From positions 1,745,323 through 1,809,322 of the forward strand of contig CP137675.1 in assembly GCA_037976565.1 (NCBI GenBank): DNA of 64,000 nt, in the 5' to 3' direction. The notes under the pieces are model-generated. The model saw only the letters and a list, made by a program, of their open reading frames with translations, searched no databases and was not told where the DNA came from. The first letter of the stretch is position 1; every line of letters starts with the position of its first letter. The translations under genes were made by a program, and so were the position numbers. Source of the DNA: Mesocentrotus franciscanus. Taxonomy: Eukaryota; Echinodermata; Echinoidea; Camarodonta; Strongylocentrotidae. Shown one piece after another: positions 48,781 through 59,274 of this stretch.

Positions 48781-50255
48781 TATGGTAATGGTAATGGTAA
48801 GGGTTTTATTGAAATTCATTTGCAGCCAGATGGCTGAATTGCAGAATTTTGTACATTGCGTAAAAAACAAATAATTATACAAACATAAATAAACTACAGT
48901 AAAATTATTCAGCAAATCGTGTTAAGAGATAACACACAGCGATTGAATTTTCTAAATAAATCAGCTATACACCTACATATAAATTAATAAAGTTCGCTAA
49001 ACAGGTAACAATTGCTTAAATCTATTCCACAATCATATAAGAAAAGATCGTTCGAAATAAGAGAGAAGAGAGAACAAAATTAAAGGGCTGGAGGAAAGTA
49101 AAGAAGAGAGGTAGGGAGGAAAAATACAGATAGCACAGGAGATCCATGAAAAGTATGAGAGAGAGAGAGAGAAAGACAGAGGGAGAGAAAGGGAGAGAGG
49201 GAGAGAGAAAGAGAGATAAAGGGAGATATAGAGAGAGATATAAGACAATGCTGAGGATGAGAGTGTATAACGGACATATCGAAAATAAGGTAAAAGTACA
49301 ACTTTGACATTTGAGAGAATACTGGTTGTAGATCCATAAATTACAAGTAAATTTTACATTTTCATTAATGAGTTATGGATAACATATTCATAAATTGATA
49401 GGTACTATGCAATAAAATGAAAAACATGACACATGGTAATGTATCGGTTTCCTGGTAATAATTAGTATGTTTTCAATCAATACAAAAGTTAACCATGAAC
49501 ATAAATAGCTCAAACTTAGCTATTACATTCTGTCATAACGTTTGAACATGTACACACTCCCAGAACAACTTGAACAAGTGTAAATATGTTTCAATCTTTT
49601 GCTTACAAAATGAGCACAAGTTATCTTCAACAAAGCCGAATCTCAATAAGTGTTGTCAAATATATATATTGCTCCATGGAGTAGTTTATATTGAATTTCT
49701 CTTAGCCTGTTAACAAGAGTAACTTTCCTAGGCCTAATAAATATATATACCTCATTTGAAAAATCAGAAAATCCCCGTCCATCTTGAATGTGCAAAACAA
49801 ATAAATTTTGTAACTTCTCTATAAAATATTCATAAACCTTCCTCGATAATAAATCTCTGAACAGCTTCACAGTACCGTTAAACTGCATTAAAATATCATA
49901 CTCTTTTACATCCCCTCCAGTTATCATTTTTTCCGCTTCTCAAAATAGCTTCCCCTATATTAGGCCTACATACATCAACAATTTTGTTTCCTTTTAACCC
50001 TAAATGTTGAAAATGAGATATTGACCGCATGCCATTTTCAGCAAAAATATCTTGAACTGAAATTATATTGCATTTTAACATATCCTCATCAAAAATCATT
50101 TTCTCTTTTAATAAGAAAATGTTATTGTTAAAAATAATTGGATCATTCTTTTCTTCAAAATTCCTACAACTTTCTAACTCTTCTCATGCTTTTATCATTT
50201 CTAAATAGAACTTAGGACTTTGAAACTTAATAACTTGGAATTATAGTTACACAAG
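48781..50255 (-). mobile_element. Decayed LINE (L1/Tx1-like) ORF2 C-terminal part
   Basis: On the minus strand two overlapping broken frames (50099-49896 and 49927-49643) read like the C-terminal zone of an L1/Tx1-type reverse transcriptase: NIIFLL-type and IISVQDIFAENG segments, then VNRLREIQYKLLHG. Past a frame break come FGFVEDNLCSFCK and ETYLHLF (CxxC...H zinc-knuckle zone). The 3' end carries a short repeated tail (TGGTAA units, seen on + at 48783-48800). Stops and frameshifts make it a pseudogene. No intact protein. Confidence 0.7.
49155..49240. repeat. GA-rich tract inside the LINE relic
   Basis: GA repeats with AAAG and GGGA interruptions. Confidence 0.9.
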
Positions 50256-50283
50256 AAAATAAATCTAGCTCCTACCATCTTGA

Positions 50284-50286
50284 AAC

Positions 50287-50319
<33 letters not shown>

Positions 50320-50401
50320 GACACACATACACAAAAAAACACACTTATACATATATATAGAGAGATAGAGATAGAGAGGGAGAGAGGGAGAGAGATAGAG
50401 A

Positions 50402-50438
<37 letters not shown>

Positions 50439-50445
50439 GGGGAGA
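50284..50445. repeat. Compound microsatellite (AT)n, (AC), (GA)n, (GT)n
   Basis: An (AT)n run at 50284-50312 is followed by CA-rich, ATAG and GA-rich runs to about 50445. Confidence 0.95.
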
Positions 50446-50619
50446 TTCACAAAATGTATAATCTTATATTTCATGCCCACACAGCCAAACGAATGCACGA
50501 TATAACGATTTTGCATTAATTGTATAAACTTAGACTACCAAATCATCATCAGATGGTTAAATGCAATATTTTCTGATATAATAATGGATGAGCCTACTCA
50601 TCTACATACATGTATAGCA

Positions 50620-50843
50620 GGAGGCGCGATGGTTCAGTGGTATAGCAGTTGTCTCGTAACCGGGAGGTCCTGGGTTCAAAATCAAGTCGATGCGCTAGTG
50701 CCCTTTGGTAAGGCATTAATCCTCATTACAAAGTCCCTCGGAGATGACTTAAAGCCCTCGGCCTCTTGGTTGCTTACTTACAAGCGTACACATGTTTTCT
50801 TAGCAGTCAGGTCAAACAAACATACAAACAAACAAACAAACAT
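50620..50843 (+). mobile_element. tRNA-derived SINE with (AAAC)n tail
   Basis: Starts with a tRNA-like head (TGGTTCAGTGG A box, TGGGTTCAAAATC B box). The body GTGCCCTTTGGTAAGGCATT is followed by AATCCTCATTAC, a motif I associate with SINEs of marine deuterostomes. It ends in a CAAA-type tail at 50814-50843. Confidence 0.8.
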
Positions 50844-51030
50844 ATAAGGAGCGAAGGCTGCGTCGCTCAGCCATTTTCTATTGGGGCGCTGTTGGAACTA
50901 ACATACTATGTAGTGAGATAAATAGGTTACCAGAATCCCTTTCCTTATTTCAGTATTTTGCGGTAAGTGAATTTTAGATACAAATTAAAGTGAACTACTT
51001 TATCAAACAAGAGAAAATAGCCGAGCAGAG

Positions 51031-53308
51031 TCAATTGTTCTGGGAACCTCTGCACAACACTTTCGATACCAAGACCGTCATGAGAAGGCAAGCGACAAGG
51101 TCTATTCCTCCCAGAGTCCAATAAACGGTCTTCATGCTGCCTGACGTATCGTTGATGTAACCTGTCATAATATTAAATAGATACAAAAAGAAGATAAAGA
51201 GACATATGACACGATCGCAAAGACTTTCAAGAAACCAACTCAAGGGTAATTAAATACCCATTTGTATTGCATCTAGAAATCACGTTCGGATCATGTGTCA
51301 TGCATCGTTTCCAATATCTAAATGTGTCATGTGACACACAAGCCTCTTGAAATTGCCCTAGGTGGATTTTTTGAAAATCTTTGTCAAGAAATTCATAAAT
51401 ATTTGCGAGTCGGCTCATTTAAAATTTATTCGAAGCCGGTCACTTAGCACTCAACTTTTTCCTTAGTTGTTGTCCTTTTATAATGTAACTATGTATTTTG
51501 AGGTTAGTGATTTATATTATGAAAATCTGCTTAATTTGTTGACCTCCTTTTTAAATTTAAAATGTACATGTATATTTCATTCAATGGCCCACCTAATCTT
51601 ACATACAGATTGTGTAATGTCTCGTATACATGCAAAAGAAGAAATGAAAATCAGACAGAAATCAATCAACCAAATTAAATCAAATTAGATATAAGATTAC
51701 AAAGAATAAAGCAAAGATGATTAAAAAGCTGTCAAATATTGATATGGGTAAGTTTAAAAATGAAAATTTACTTTGAAATTAACGTAGGCCTAATAGGAAA
51801 AATACCTATTACCAATAAAATAAACATGCCCCAAATATGAATTTAGAAGGGTTTGTGAAAACACGATACAAAGACAAATCGATTCAGACTTGTCATTTCC
51901 CCAAATAAAGAGGCAAGATAGACAAAATTCTCAGCCCTCGGCAGCTAGGGTAAGGACAACTTTGAATGAAAAGTAAACTCTGACTATGTCAAAACTGCTG
52001 GCCCTATACATTACCTGCGACAAGACCAGATACCAGCAATCCGAGACCAATGGATAGATCTGTGATCGTCGACGCTTCGGCAAAGTATTCTTCGTCAACA
52101 ACGAAATCGATGACGCCTTCGCACGTAACGATGACGCCATTGACTCCGATACCGATCACGAGCGACAGAACCATGAGGTAAACGAAAGACGAATGCAGGG
52201 TGATCATGAAGAATCCGATGGTCGACCAGCAGCAGGAGAAGAAAAAAAGAAAGACACAATATTTGGGTTTATATCTCAGAATGACGGTAAGGACGCAGTT
52301 TGAAACAGCACATCCAGTGACGGAAGCGAAGGGAATGAAATTTGCAGTTCTTGGTTCGAGTCCCTGTGAGATGCCATAGGTAACTTCGAAGAGATCCCAC
52401 CCTCCGATCACAACGAAGAAGATTCCAACACTCGGAATAAGAGTGCAAGACACGAGCGGATTCAAAACCAGGAAATCAAAGTGAGTGACCTCTTTTATCA
52501 GTCTGGTGAAAAACGACTGATCCGCTTTCACCTCTGACGCACTGTGTGGGAAAGTTTCCATGTGATCTCCACTGCCGTCGGCACGCATTAAGCACGTCCT
52601 TCCTTCGTTACTTTCGGTGATGTCATTGTTGCCATGGTGACAAGGGCCATCCTCACCATGACAGCCTATATCACTGTCCGTATCCTCACCCGTCTCAATA
52701 CTCTTTATTTCGCTGTTGAGCTGCTTACTTTTGGCTTTAGCTGTACAATTTTTCTTTGTGATACCATCCAGCAGGTCTGGACGGTGGCTATTCGGTCTCC
52801 GAATGGTTTTGCCACCTGTAGTGCCTCCTTCTACGATGTCTTTCTTTTGTTTGGATATTAACGGTGTCGTATCCTTCGGATATCCACTTCCCCCAGCGTC
52901 ACCACCAACACCACCACCACCACCACCACTGCCATTGACACCAAGAGGTACCGACGACTCCCCTCGATCACTGGGTACTTTGAGAGCATATCCGACAGGT
53001 AGCATGTTGGCGTATACCCCACCTAGGACAAGAAGGGCTCCACTAACACCGTATGCCACCAGACTTAGTGATATCATCAGGGGAACGATCAGGCTGCCAA
53101 TGATTGCTCCAAAGAAGGTTGAGATGCTGATGAAGGCAAAGTTGGTGGGAAAGTATTGGTGCAGTAGTATCGGGGCCTGGCGATGCAAGACCGACGCACA
53201 GAGTGCTGTCCAAAAAAAGATGGCAAAGAGAAGGAAAGGCCAACAGGTGGGAAATATAGGGGTGAGAGAAGAGAAGGGAGAGGAGGGGAAAAGAGGATGA
53301 TAGCAGGA

Positions 53309-53345
<37 letters not shown>

Positions 53346-55268
53346 ATAAGAGAGAAGATGGAAGAGAATTATCGTGTATAATCTTAAATCATGCTAAAAT
53401 ATTAGATTCGAAATCCTTGCTGTGACCTACAATTTGTACCTTTACCGGTGTCGGGGAGGAGGAGAGAGAGAGGGCGGGGAGTAGGAGCAATCTTAACATT
53501 TTAGCCAACTCATGTTATTCAGAAAAGATGGAAGACGATGTGGCAAGGATTTTTTTAAAGAAAGAGCAGTGGCGTAGCGTAAGTCTGGATATTCAAGAGA
53601 CACTGAAGTTCATGTGGGCACCAATCCTATACTAGCTACAAGGATAAAATACGAGAGAACAAGACTATCAGGTAAGGAGTGTTTGTAGGAGGGCATTGTA
53701 TCACTTCCGTATGTTTTCTCTCTCGCGCGCTCTCTTTCACTCGTTTCACTTATTAATTTTGTTCTCTTTTTCGAAAGTCGACGGGGGTAGTGCCTCTATG
53801 CACTTCGTAGGTACGCCACTGAACAAGAGCTTCAGACTTCACGTTTCAACAGAGCTAAAACATACCTTATATCCCTCAATGTTTAGTGGTAGAAACAAAG
53901 TATTTTTCACAGGTTATGATTGTCTTTGGGAAAATATAAGTGAGAAAATGTACTCCTGAATCTGCACAAATCAAGATTGAAATTGCACTTCAGGATAAGA
54001 CGAATATCGCCCCATACCATGCCAATGACTTCACAGAAAGATTGTTTATTTAAGATATTTTTGTCAAAAATAGATAATAATGAAGACTTCATGTACAGCA
54101 CACATGTCCCCCACGCCGTGATGCCCCAAGCGCTTCAACATTATTACCCTAGTCATACCTGAGCAGCCAAATATATAGCGCATATATAGCGCATATTATG
54201 TATGTATAGTATATATATAGGCATATCATATATATCATATATAAGCCTGGATACAGATATTATGTAGTATATATAGGCATATCAGGTACCCATTTACACC
54301 TGGATATGGATTGATATTTTGCCTAAGGACGTTAGTGCCAGGCTGAAGGATTTGAACCCTAAACCCTTTGATGGAGAGTCGAGTGAATGAACCACTTTAC
54401 CACGAAACCCTCATGGAATAATCTTCAATATCACGTGCAAAAGGGATAAACATCATTTCATACTATCAACCAAATCAATTACCAGCTCTGAATTAAACTA
54501 CATGTACATTCACATTATTGTGCCATGACGTATCATTTACATGTAGCGTAATTACCTGCTAAGTGTATATATTAATCAAATTCAGTCATTGGTTTTGCAT
54601 TAGACGCTAGTTAAAGCTGCCGGAATCAAAACGAAGTAATGAAATTTGATTACTCTATATTTATATCAAAATGAGAGTACTTTGAAATACCATCAATATA
54701 TAAAATGCTCTCTTAAGAGGATGATTTGATTTATCGCATCATATATCAATATAGTTTTCTTTAACAGGTGTGTATAATTTGAAGTATTTATTTAAATTGC
54801 AAAACACCTGTACAGGAAAATATGAAATGCGGTAGCTTGTGTTTTCGTTAAAGTAAATGTTTCACAAAGACTCCTTATTTAGGTAGGGATTTAACCTGGA
54901 ACTTTTTTTTTTCCGTCTATAATTACCCAATCGTGAAAATCATATTTTGGGGTCTAAGTTTTAAGGCCAAATATGAGATTCCATTATGATGTGAATTACA
55001 AAATCACACCTATACTACGAAATAGAATTACAATGTACAAAACGTATTCTTCCTCCTTGATTGATAAATCATATCATACGTAATTTAGGATTGATTATTA
55101 TTATTATTGTTATTATTATTATTATTATAATTATTATTAATATTATTATTATTATTATTATTATTTCTTCTACTGCTACTCCTACTCCTACTACTACTAC
55201 TACTATTACCACTACTACTACTGCTACTACTTCTTTCTTCTACTACTACTCCTCTACTACTACTCCGT

Positions 55269-55301
<33 letters not shown>

Positions 55302-55337
55302 TATTTCTTCTACTATTACTACTACATCTACTCTATT

Positions 55338-55373
<36 letters not shown>

Positions 55374-55939
55374 CCTCCTCCTTTNNNNNNNNNNNNNNNN
55401 NNNNNNNNNNNNNNNNNNNNNNNNNNNNNNNNNNNNNNNNNNNNNNNNNNNNNNNNNNNNNNNNNNNNNNNNNNNNNNNNNNNNNNNNNNNNNNNNNNNN
55501 NNNNNNNNNNNNNNNNNNNNNNNNNNNNNNNNNNNNNNNNNNNNNNNNNNNNNNNNNNNNNNNNNNNNNNNNNNNNNNNNNNNNNNNNNNNNNNNNNNNN
55601 NNNNNNNNNNNNNNNNNNNNNNNNNNNNNNNNNNNNNNNNNNNNNNNNNNNNNNNNNNNNNNNNNNNNNNNNNNNNNNNNNNNNNNNNNNNNNNNNNNNN
55701 NNNNNNNNNNNNNNNNNNNNNNNNNNNNNNNNNNNNNNNNNNNNNNNNNNNNNNNNNNNNNNNNNNNNNNNNNNNNNNNNNNNNNNNNNNNNNNNNNNNN
55801 NNNNNNNNNNNNNNNNNNNNNNNNNNNNNNNNNNNNNNNNNNNNNNNNNNNNNNNNNNNNNNNNNNNNNNNNNNNNNNNNNNNNACTACTACTACTACTT
55901 CTATTTCTTCTACTATTACTACTACATCTACTTCTATTT

Positions 55940-55978
<39 letters not shown>

Positions 55979-57594
55979 CTCCTCCTTTTCATCCTCCTGC
56001 TACTACTACTACTACTACTACAACTACTTCTACTTCTACTACTACTCCTACTACTTCTTCTGCTTTTACTTCTATTTCTACCACTACTACTACTACTGCT
56101 ATGTTGATGTAATAATTATGCATGTAATAATATCAATACAAAGAATGATAATTATAATTATAATTATAATACTAATAGCTATAAAGTCTCGTTATGAATC
56201 ATCCGTTCAGGCAATGCTAGATGTTCACCTGGGGTGAAGGCAATGTAAACAATAAAGATGAAGCTCACATTTGCCAATATAATGTTAAATGTGCAACCAA
56301 ATTCTGACTTAGGACCTACATATTGTTGGGGATGCCCCCCATTTTAGGCTCCAAACTAATGAGGAGAGTATGAGCGTATGATGACAACCCGTGAAGGGTC
56401 CTTCTTCACACGAGTAGTCCGTACTTACCAGATGAGATTAACAGAGCACCAAAAATGTAGAGGTTTTGGGTAAAAGCAGTAGCTATCATTGCGAGTCCAG
56501 CAAGTAAGCCACAAACTGTAGTCAGAGCTCTTGGGTACGCACACCGATCCAGCATTAGTTTAGCTAGGGGTGCTTGAAAAACAATGATGTCAGTTTTGCA
56601 TATTATTGAAAGAAAATTATTACTTAAATTTCGCCAAAAAAAAAGAAGAAAAAAAAGTATAGTACTACATTTATGCCGTAAAGTATCACATGCTGCGGCA
56701 CAGCGGCAGAGTATTTTGTTACTAAATCGTTTTGTTGTCTGTTCCAAATATCTTCGACAAGCAAGGAAGCAACAAAAACTGTGTCAAACAATCGCATTTT
56801 ATTACAGATACAATAATACTGGCATACATGTATGTACTTTAACAGCATTTGATTTAACGGATTATCATAGGCCTACACAATATTTATTGCACAGTAAAAC
56901 ATTGCATGCATAACGGAAATCAGAGTCACAATTATGTTTGGTCTTCAAATTGTCAAAAACCGATAATTAAAATTTTCAAAACATTATTTACCAGAATATC
57001 TTTTGAAGTAATATCCCAAAATTTGATATTATCCAAAACAGGTCAAATGGACAAATTGCACGATTTCATGATGGAAATTTGAAGTTTTTAATTACCATAA
57101 TGAAAAAGTGAAATTATTTTCATTTTTATTCACGAAAATAAAATGTAGAATCCAAGAAGTTCTCAATCTAGTCCTCCAGGTTGAATACGATTATTTGATT
57201 TTTGTTGTAAAATGCAAACAAATATGACTGCAAAGACTTTCAAGAAACCAACTCAAGAACAGGTTTAATACCCTATGGTATCCCCCACAGAAATCATGAT
57301 TCTCGGATGACTTAATATGTCATTTGAATTTCCTTAGGTTGGTAGGTTTTTTTTCGAAAGTCTTTGCGATCGTGTTAAACAATAGATTTTAATGAAATAA
57401 TCCTTACCTGCAACATACCACAGGGATATATTTAGTGAAAGAAGAAGTCCTGTCACGGCGCTAGAAGATCGAAGATGTTCTTTCAAAGCAGGCATCAAAA
57501 CACCTAATGAAATCTCAGTTCCCTCTTCAATGACCTTAAGACAGAAACGAGACATAAAGACAGTGTTTCGCCAACTATTCTTTTTAGCGATCAT
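51031..57594 (-). CDS. SLC16/monocarboxylate-transporter-like MFS protein, 4 exons
   Basis: Exons 57594-57408, 56572-56429, 53205-52015 and 51161-51031 join in phase 1 throughout with GT-AG borders, giving 550 aa (usual family range 430-550). Twelve transmembrane segments are expected: TM1-2 in exon 1 (SRFCLKVIEEGTEISLGVLM aligns with the family TM1), TM3-4 in exon 2, TM4-11 in exon 3, TM12 in exon 4 (GYINDTSGSMKTVYWTLGG). A hydrophilic loop of roughly 150 residues between TM6 and TM7 is glycine-, acid- and serine-rich. The family moves lactate, pyruvate or related small organic acids, often with a proton. The canonical DGGWGW entry motif is degenerate here (KNSWRN). The ATG at 57594 has A at -3. 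The 500-N gap lies in intron 2. Substrate unknown; a non-transporting paralogue is possible. Confidence 0.85.
51209..51390. mobile_element. CGATCGCAAAGACTTTC element in transporter intron 3
   Basis: Begins ACACGATCGCAAAGACTTTC, then AAGAAACCAACTCAAG, and ends with a degenerate reverse complement (TTGAAAATCTTTGTC). It matches 57224-57376. Its left edge is 48 bp from the acceptor of the last exon. Confidence 0.7.
53306..53345. repeat. (GA)n microsatellite
   Basis: GA run in transporter intron 2, about 100 bp upstream of the third exon in transcript orientation. Confidence 0.95.
54270..54415 (-). mobile_element. tRNA-derived SINE
   Basis: On the minus strand: GGTTTCGTGGTAAAGTGGTT (A box), then AGGGTTCAAATCCTTC (B box), then a body with ACGTCCTTAGGCAAAAT and GGTGTAAATGGGTACCTG. 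Layout and body resemble the SINE at 50620-50843. Inserted in transporter intron 2. Confidence 0.75.
55084..56100. repeat. (ATT)n/(ACT)n trinucleotide array with assembly gap
   Basis: TTA repeats (55084-55165) pass into ACT repeats that resume after the gap and run to about 56100. Reading frames across it (poly-T, poly-L, poly-S) are artefacts. Confidence 0.95.
55385..55884. other. Assembly gap, exactly 500 N
   Basis: A run of 500 N. The round number suggests a placeholder rather than a measured length. It sits inside the trinucleotide array and inside transporter intron 2, so no coding sequence need be missing. Confidence 0.98.
57224..57376. mobile_element. CGATCGCAAAGACTTTC element overlapping the transporter intron 1 border zone
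   Basis: The left end GCAAAGACTTTCAAGAAACC and the right end (reverse complement AACACGATCGCAAAGACTTT) are inverted repeats of about 20 bp. It is 153 bp long, lies in transporter intron 1 and ends about 30 bp from the first donor site (57407). Confidence 0.78.
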
Positions 57595-58134
57595 TATTTT
57601 TGAAATTTTGTTTCGTTTGTTTTAAATATAATGTTCGTGAAATGCGTGTGCGGAAGAGATGCCAGCTTGCACGTGGATGAACTCGATTGTGAACTTACTC
57701 ATCGCGATGGTTTCATAATGAGCTATTATCGAATCACCGAACCGCGTCGTAAGCGATTTATCTTTATCATAGCTCCCAGGTACGTATGAACTAAGTAGAA
57801 ATCCGTCACATTTGAAGAAGGTTTGTCTTTTTTTTTAAACCGATTTTTATGAAAGTCACATTGTTTGATAGCGGGTGAAGATGGAATATTTTTGGTTAGG
57901 GTTGTGATGTTACAACGATCTAGTATGAAAATACGTCATTCTACAAAATTTGTATTGTTCTTTTAATGCATGAGTGAAGTTCCCCCATCCACCCCTCACC
58001 GGGGCGCGGGGGGGGGGGTTGATGAATGGGATGGCAAGTGCCCCTCAGAAATACGCCATTGCCTTTTATATCATACTTCTTCCTCCATAATAAATACTAA
58101 AATGTTAATAGAGGCACTTTCTGCCTGAGATTCC

Positions 58135-58260
58135 GGCAAATAAAAGCTTTACACCAGGGCTTTTCAAAGTCCGGACCCGCAATCGGACCGCAGGGCATGC
58201 CAATTCGGACCGCCCGGTACTCTAGAGCATTCAAGTTTCTTATTTTAAGGAAAATACGGA
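58135..58260. repeat. Element fragment with CAAAGTCCGGACC end
   Basis: CAGGGCTTTTCAAAGTCCGG begins a GC-richer stretch. Only one terminus is visible, so this is a fragment. Confidence 0.35.
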
Positions 58261-58439
58261 ATTCTGAAAGTGTCGAGGAGTTTTTTAAGGAAATTAAGGA
58301 AAAATCCAAAGAAATGTAAGAAATACTGAATAAGTGAACATTTTCTCTCTGTTATCATTTTATCGGCGGTCTCTAAAACAAGGGGGGGGGGGGTATAGAG
58401 AGAGCGACGGTAGAAAAAGGAGAACAGAAAGAAAATAGG

Positions 58440-58660
58440 AAGATTTGTTTTTCCCAATTTGTAGTTCCTTTTTGTTTGTTAATGTAATTACTCATTATTC
58501 CTAAGTATCCTTTGAGAGGTCCATAATTGTACAAGCATTGCTTTTTAGTGGGCCCCTCTGTTTCCAATATGTATTCCTTAATTGTTGTAAATGATTATAA
58601 TTGATTTGTAATGTTGTGTTGGAATCAGAAATAAAATTGATTTGAATTGAATTGAAGAGA
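58440..58660 (+). mobile_element. LINE 3' end with (ATTGA)n tail
   Basis: A T-rich stretch ends with AAATAAAATTGATTTGAATT then GAATTGAA. A short repeated tail of this kind is typical of LINE insertions. No coding part recognised. Confidence 0.5.
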
Positions 58661-58779
58661 AGAAGAGATGACTCTGAGTAACGAGTCGGAAGCGAATCGG
58701 AGAGGAAGGAAACCAAACCTCACCGCCAATTATTATGCGTAATGCCTGCATAAACGTATAAATCAGTGGCAGATCGGAC

Positions 58780-59030
58780 GCGGGGTGGCGAATCGGCCGC
58801 CCTACTCATTTTCTTTTGGTAGCCTAAAAATGGAAATGGGAAAGAGAAAGATAGAGCGACGGAAGAAAAACGAGAAAAGAAAGAGAAAAGAATGTTAAAG
58901 AGAAGAAGATAGAGGGAGAGAGGAAAGGAGAGACAGAGAGAGAGACAGGGAGAGAAGGAAGAACATATTACATTTCCGATGAGTTGGCTCGACATGTAGT
59001 AGAATAGTAAAAACAGTTGTATATAATTGT
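58780..59030. repeat. GA-rich tract
   Basis: GA-rich low-complexity sequence at about 58840-58965 with AGAGAGAGACAGGGAGAG-type runs. Confidence 0.8.
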
Positions 59031-59274
59031 CTTCAATAAAGAATGACAGATGATTTCTAAAATGAAATGATCAAGGCTATGTGACTTTCAAGGAGGAAAT
59101 AACAATTTATATCACTCGTGATGACCATTTTGAGGTTTCTAAATTGTTAAAAAATAAAGAACTTCCGGGGGCTCCGCCCCCTGGACCCCATCTGTAAAGA
59201 TAGAAGTGGTTCCCAAGACAACCTTTTGTTGTATAAATATGCCTTTAGGAGAGAGAGAAAGTGTTTCATGTGGT

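Noticed and set aside
55061..56107. 348-codon frame
   Set aside because: Runs through 500 N and a trinucleotide repeat; not a protein.
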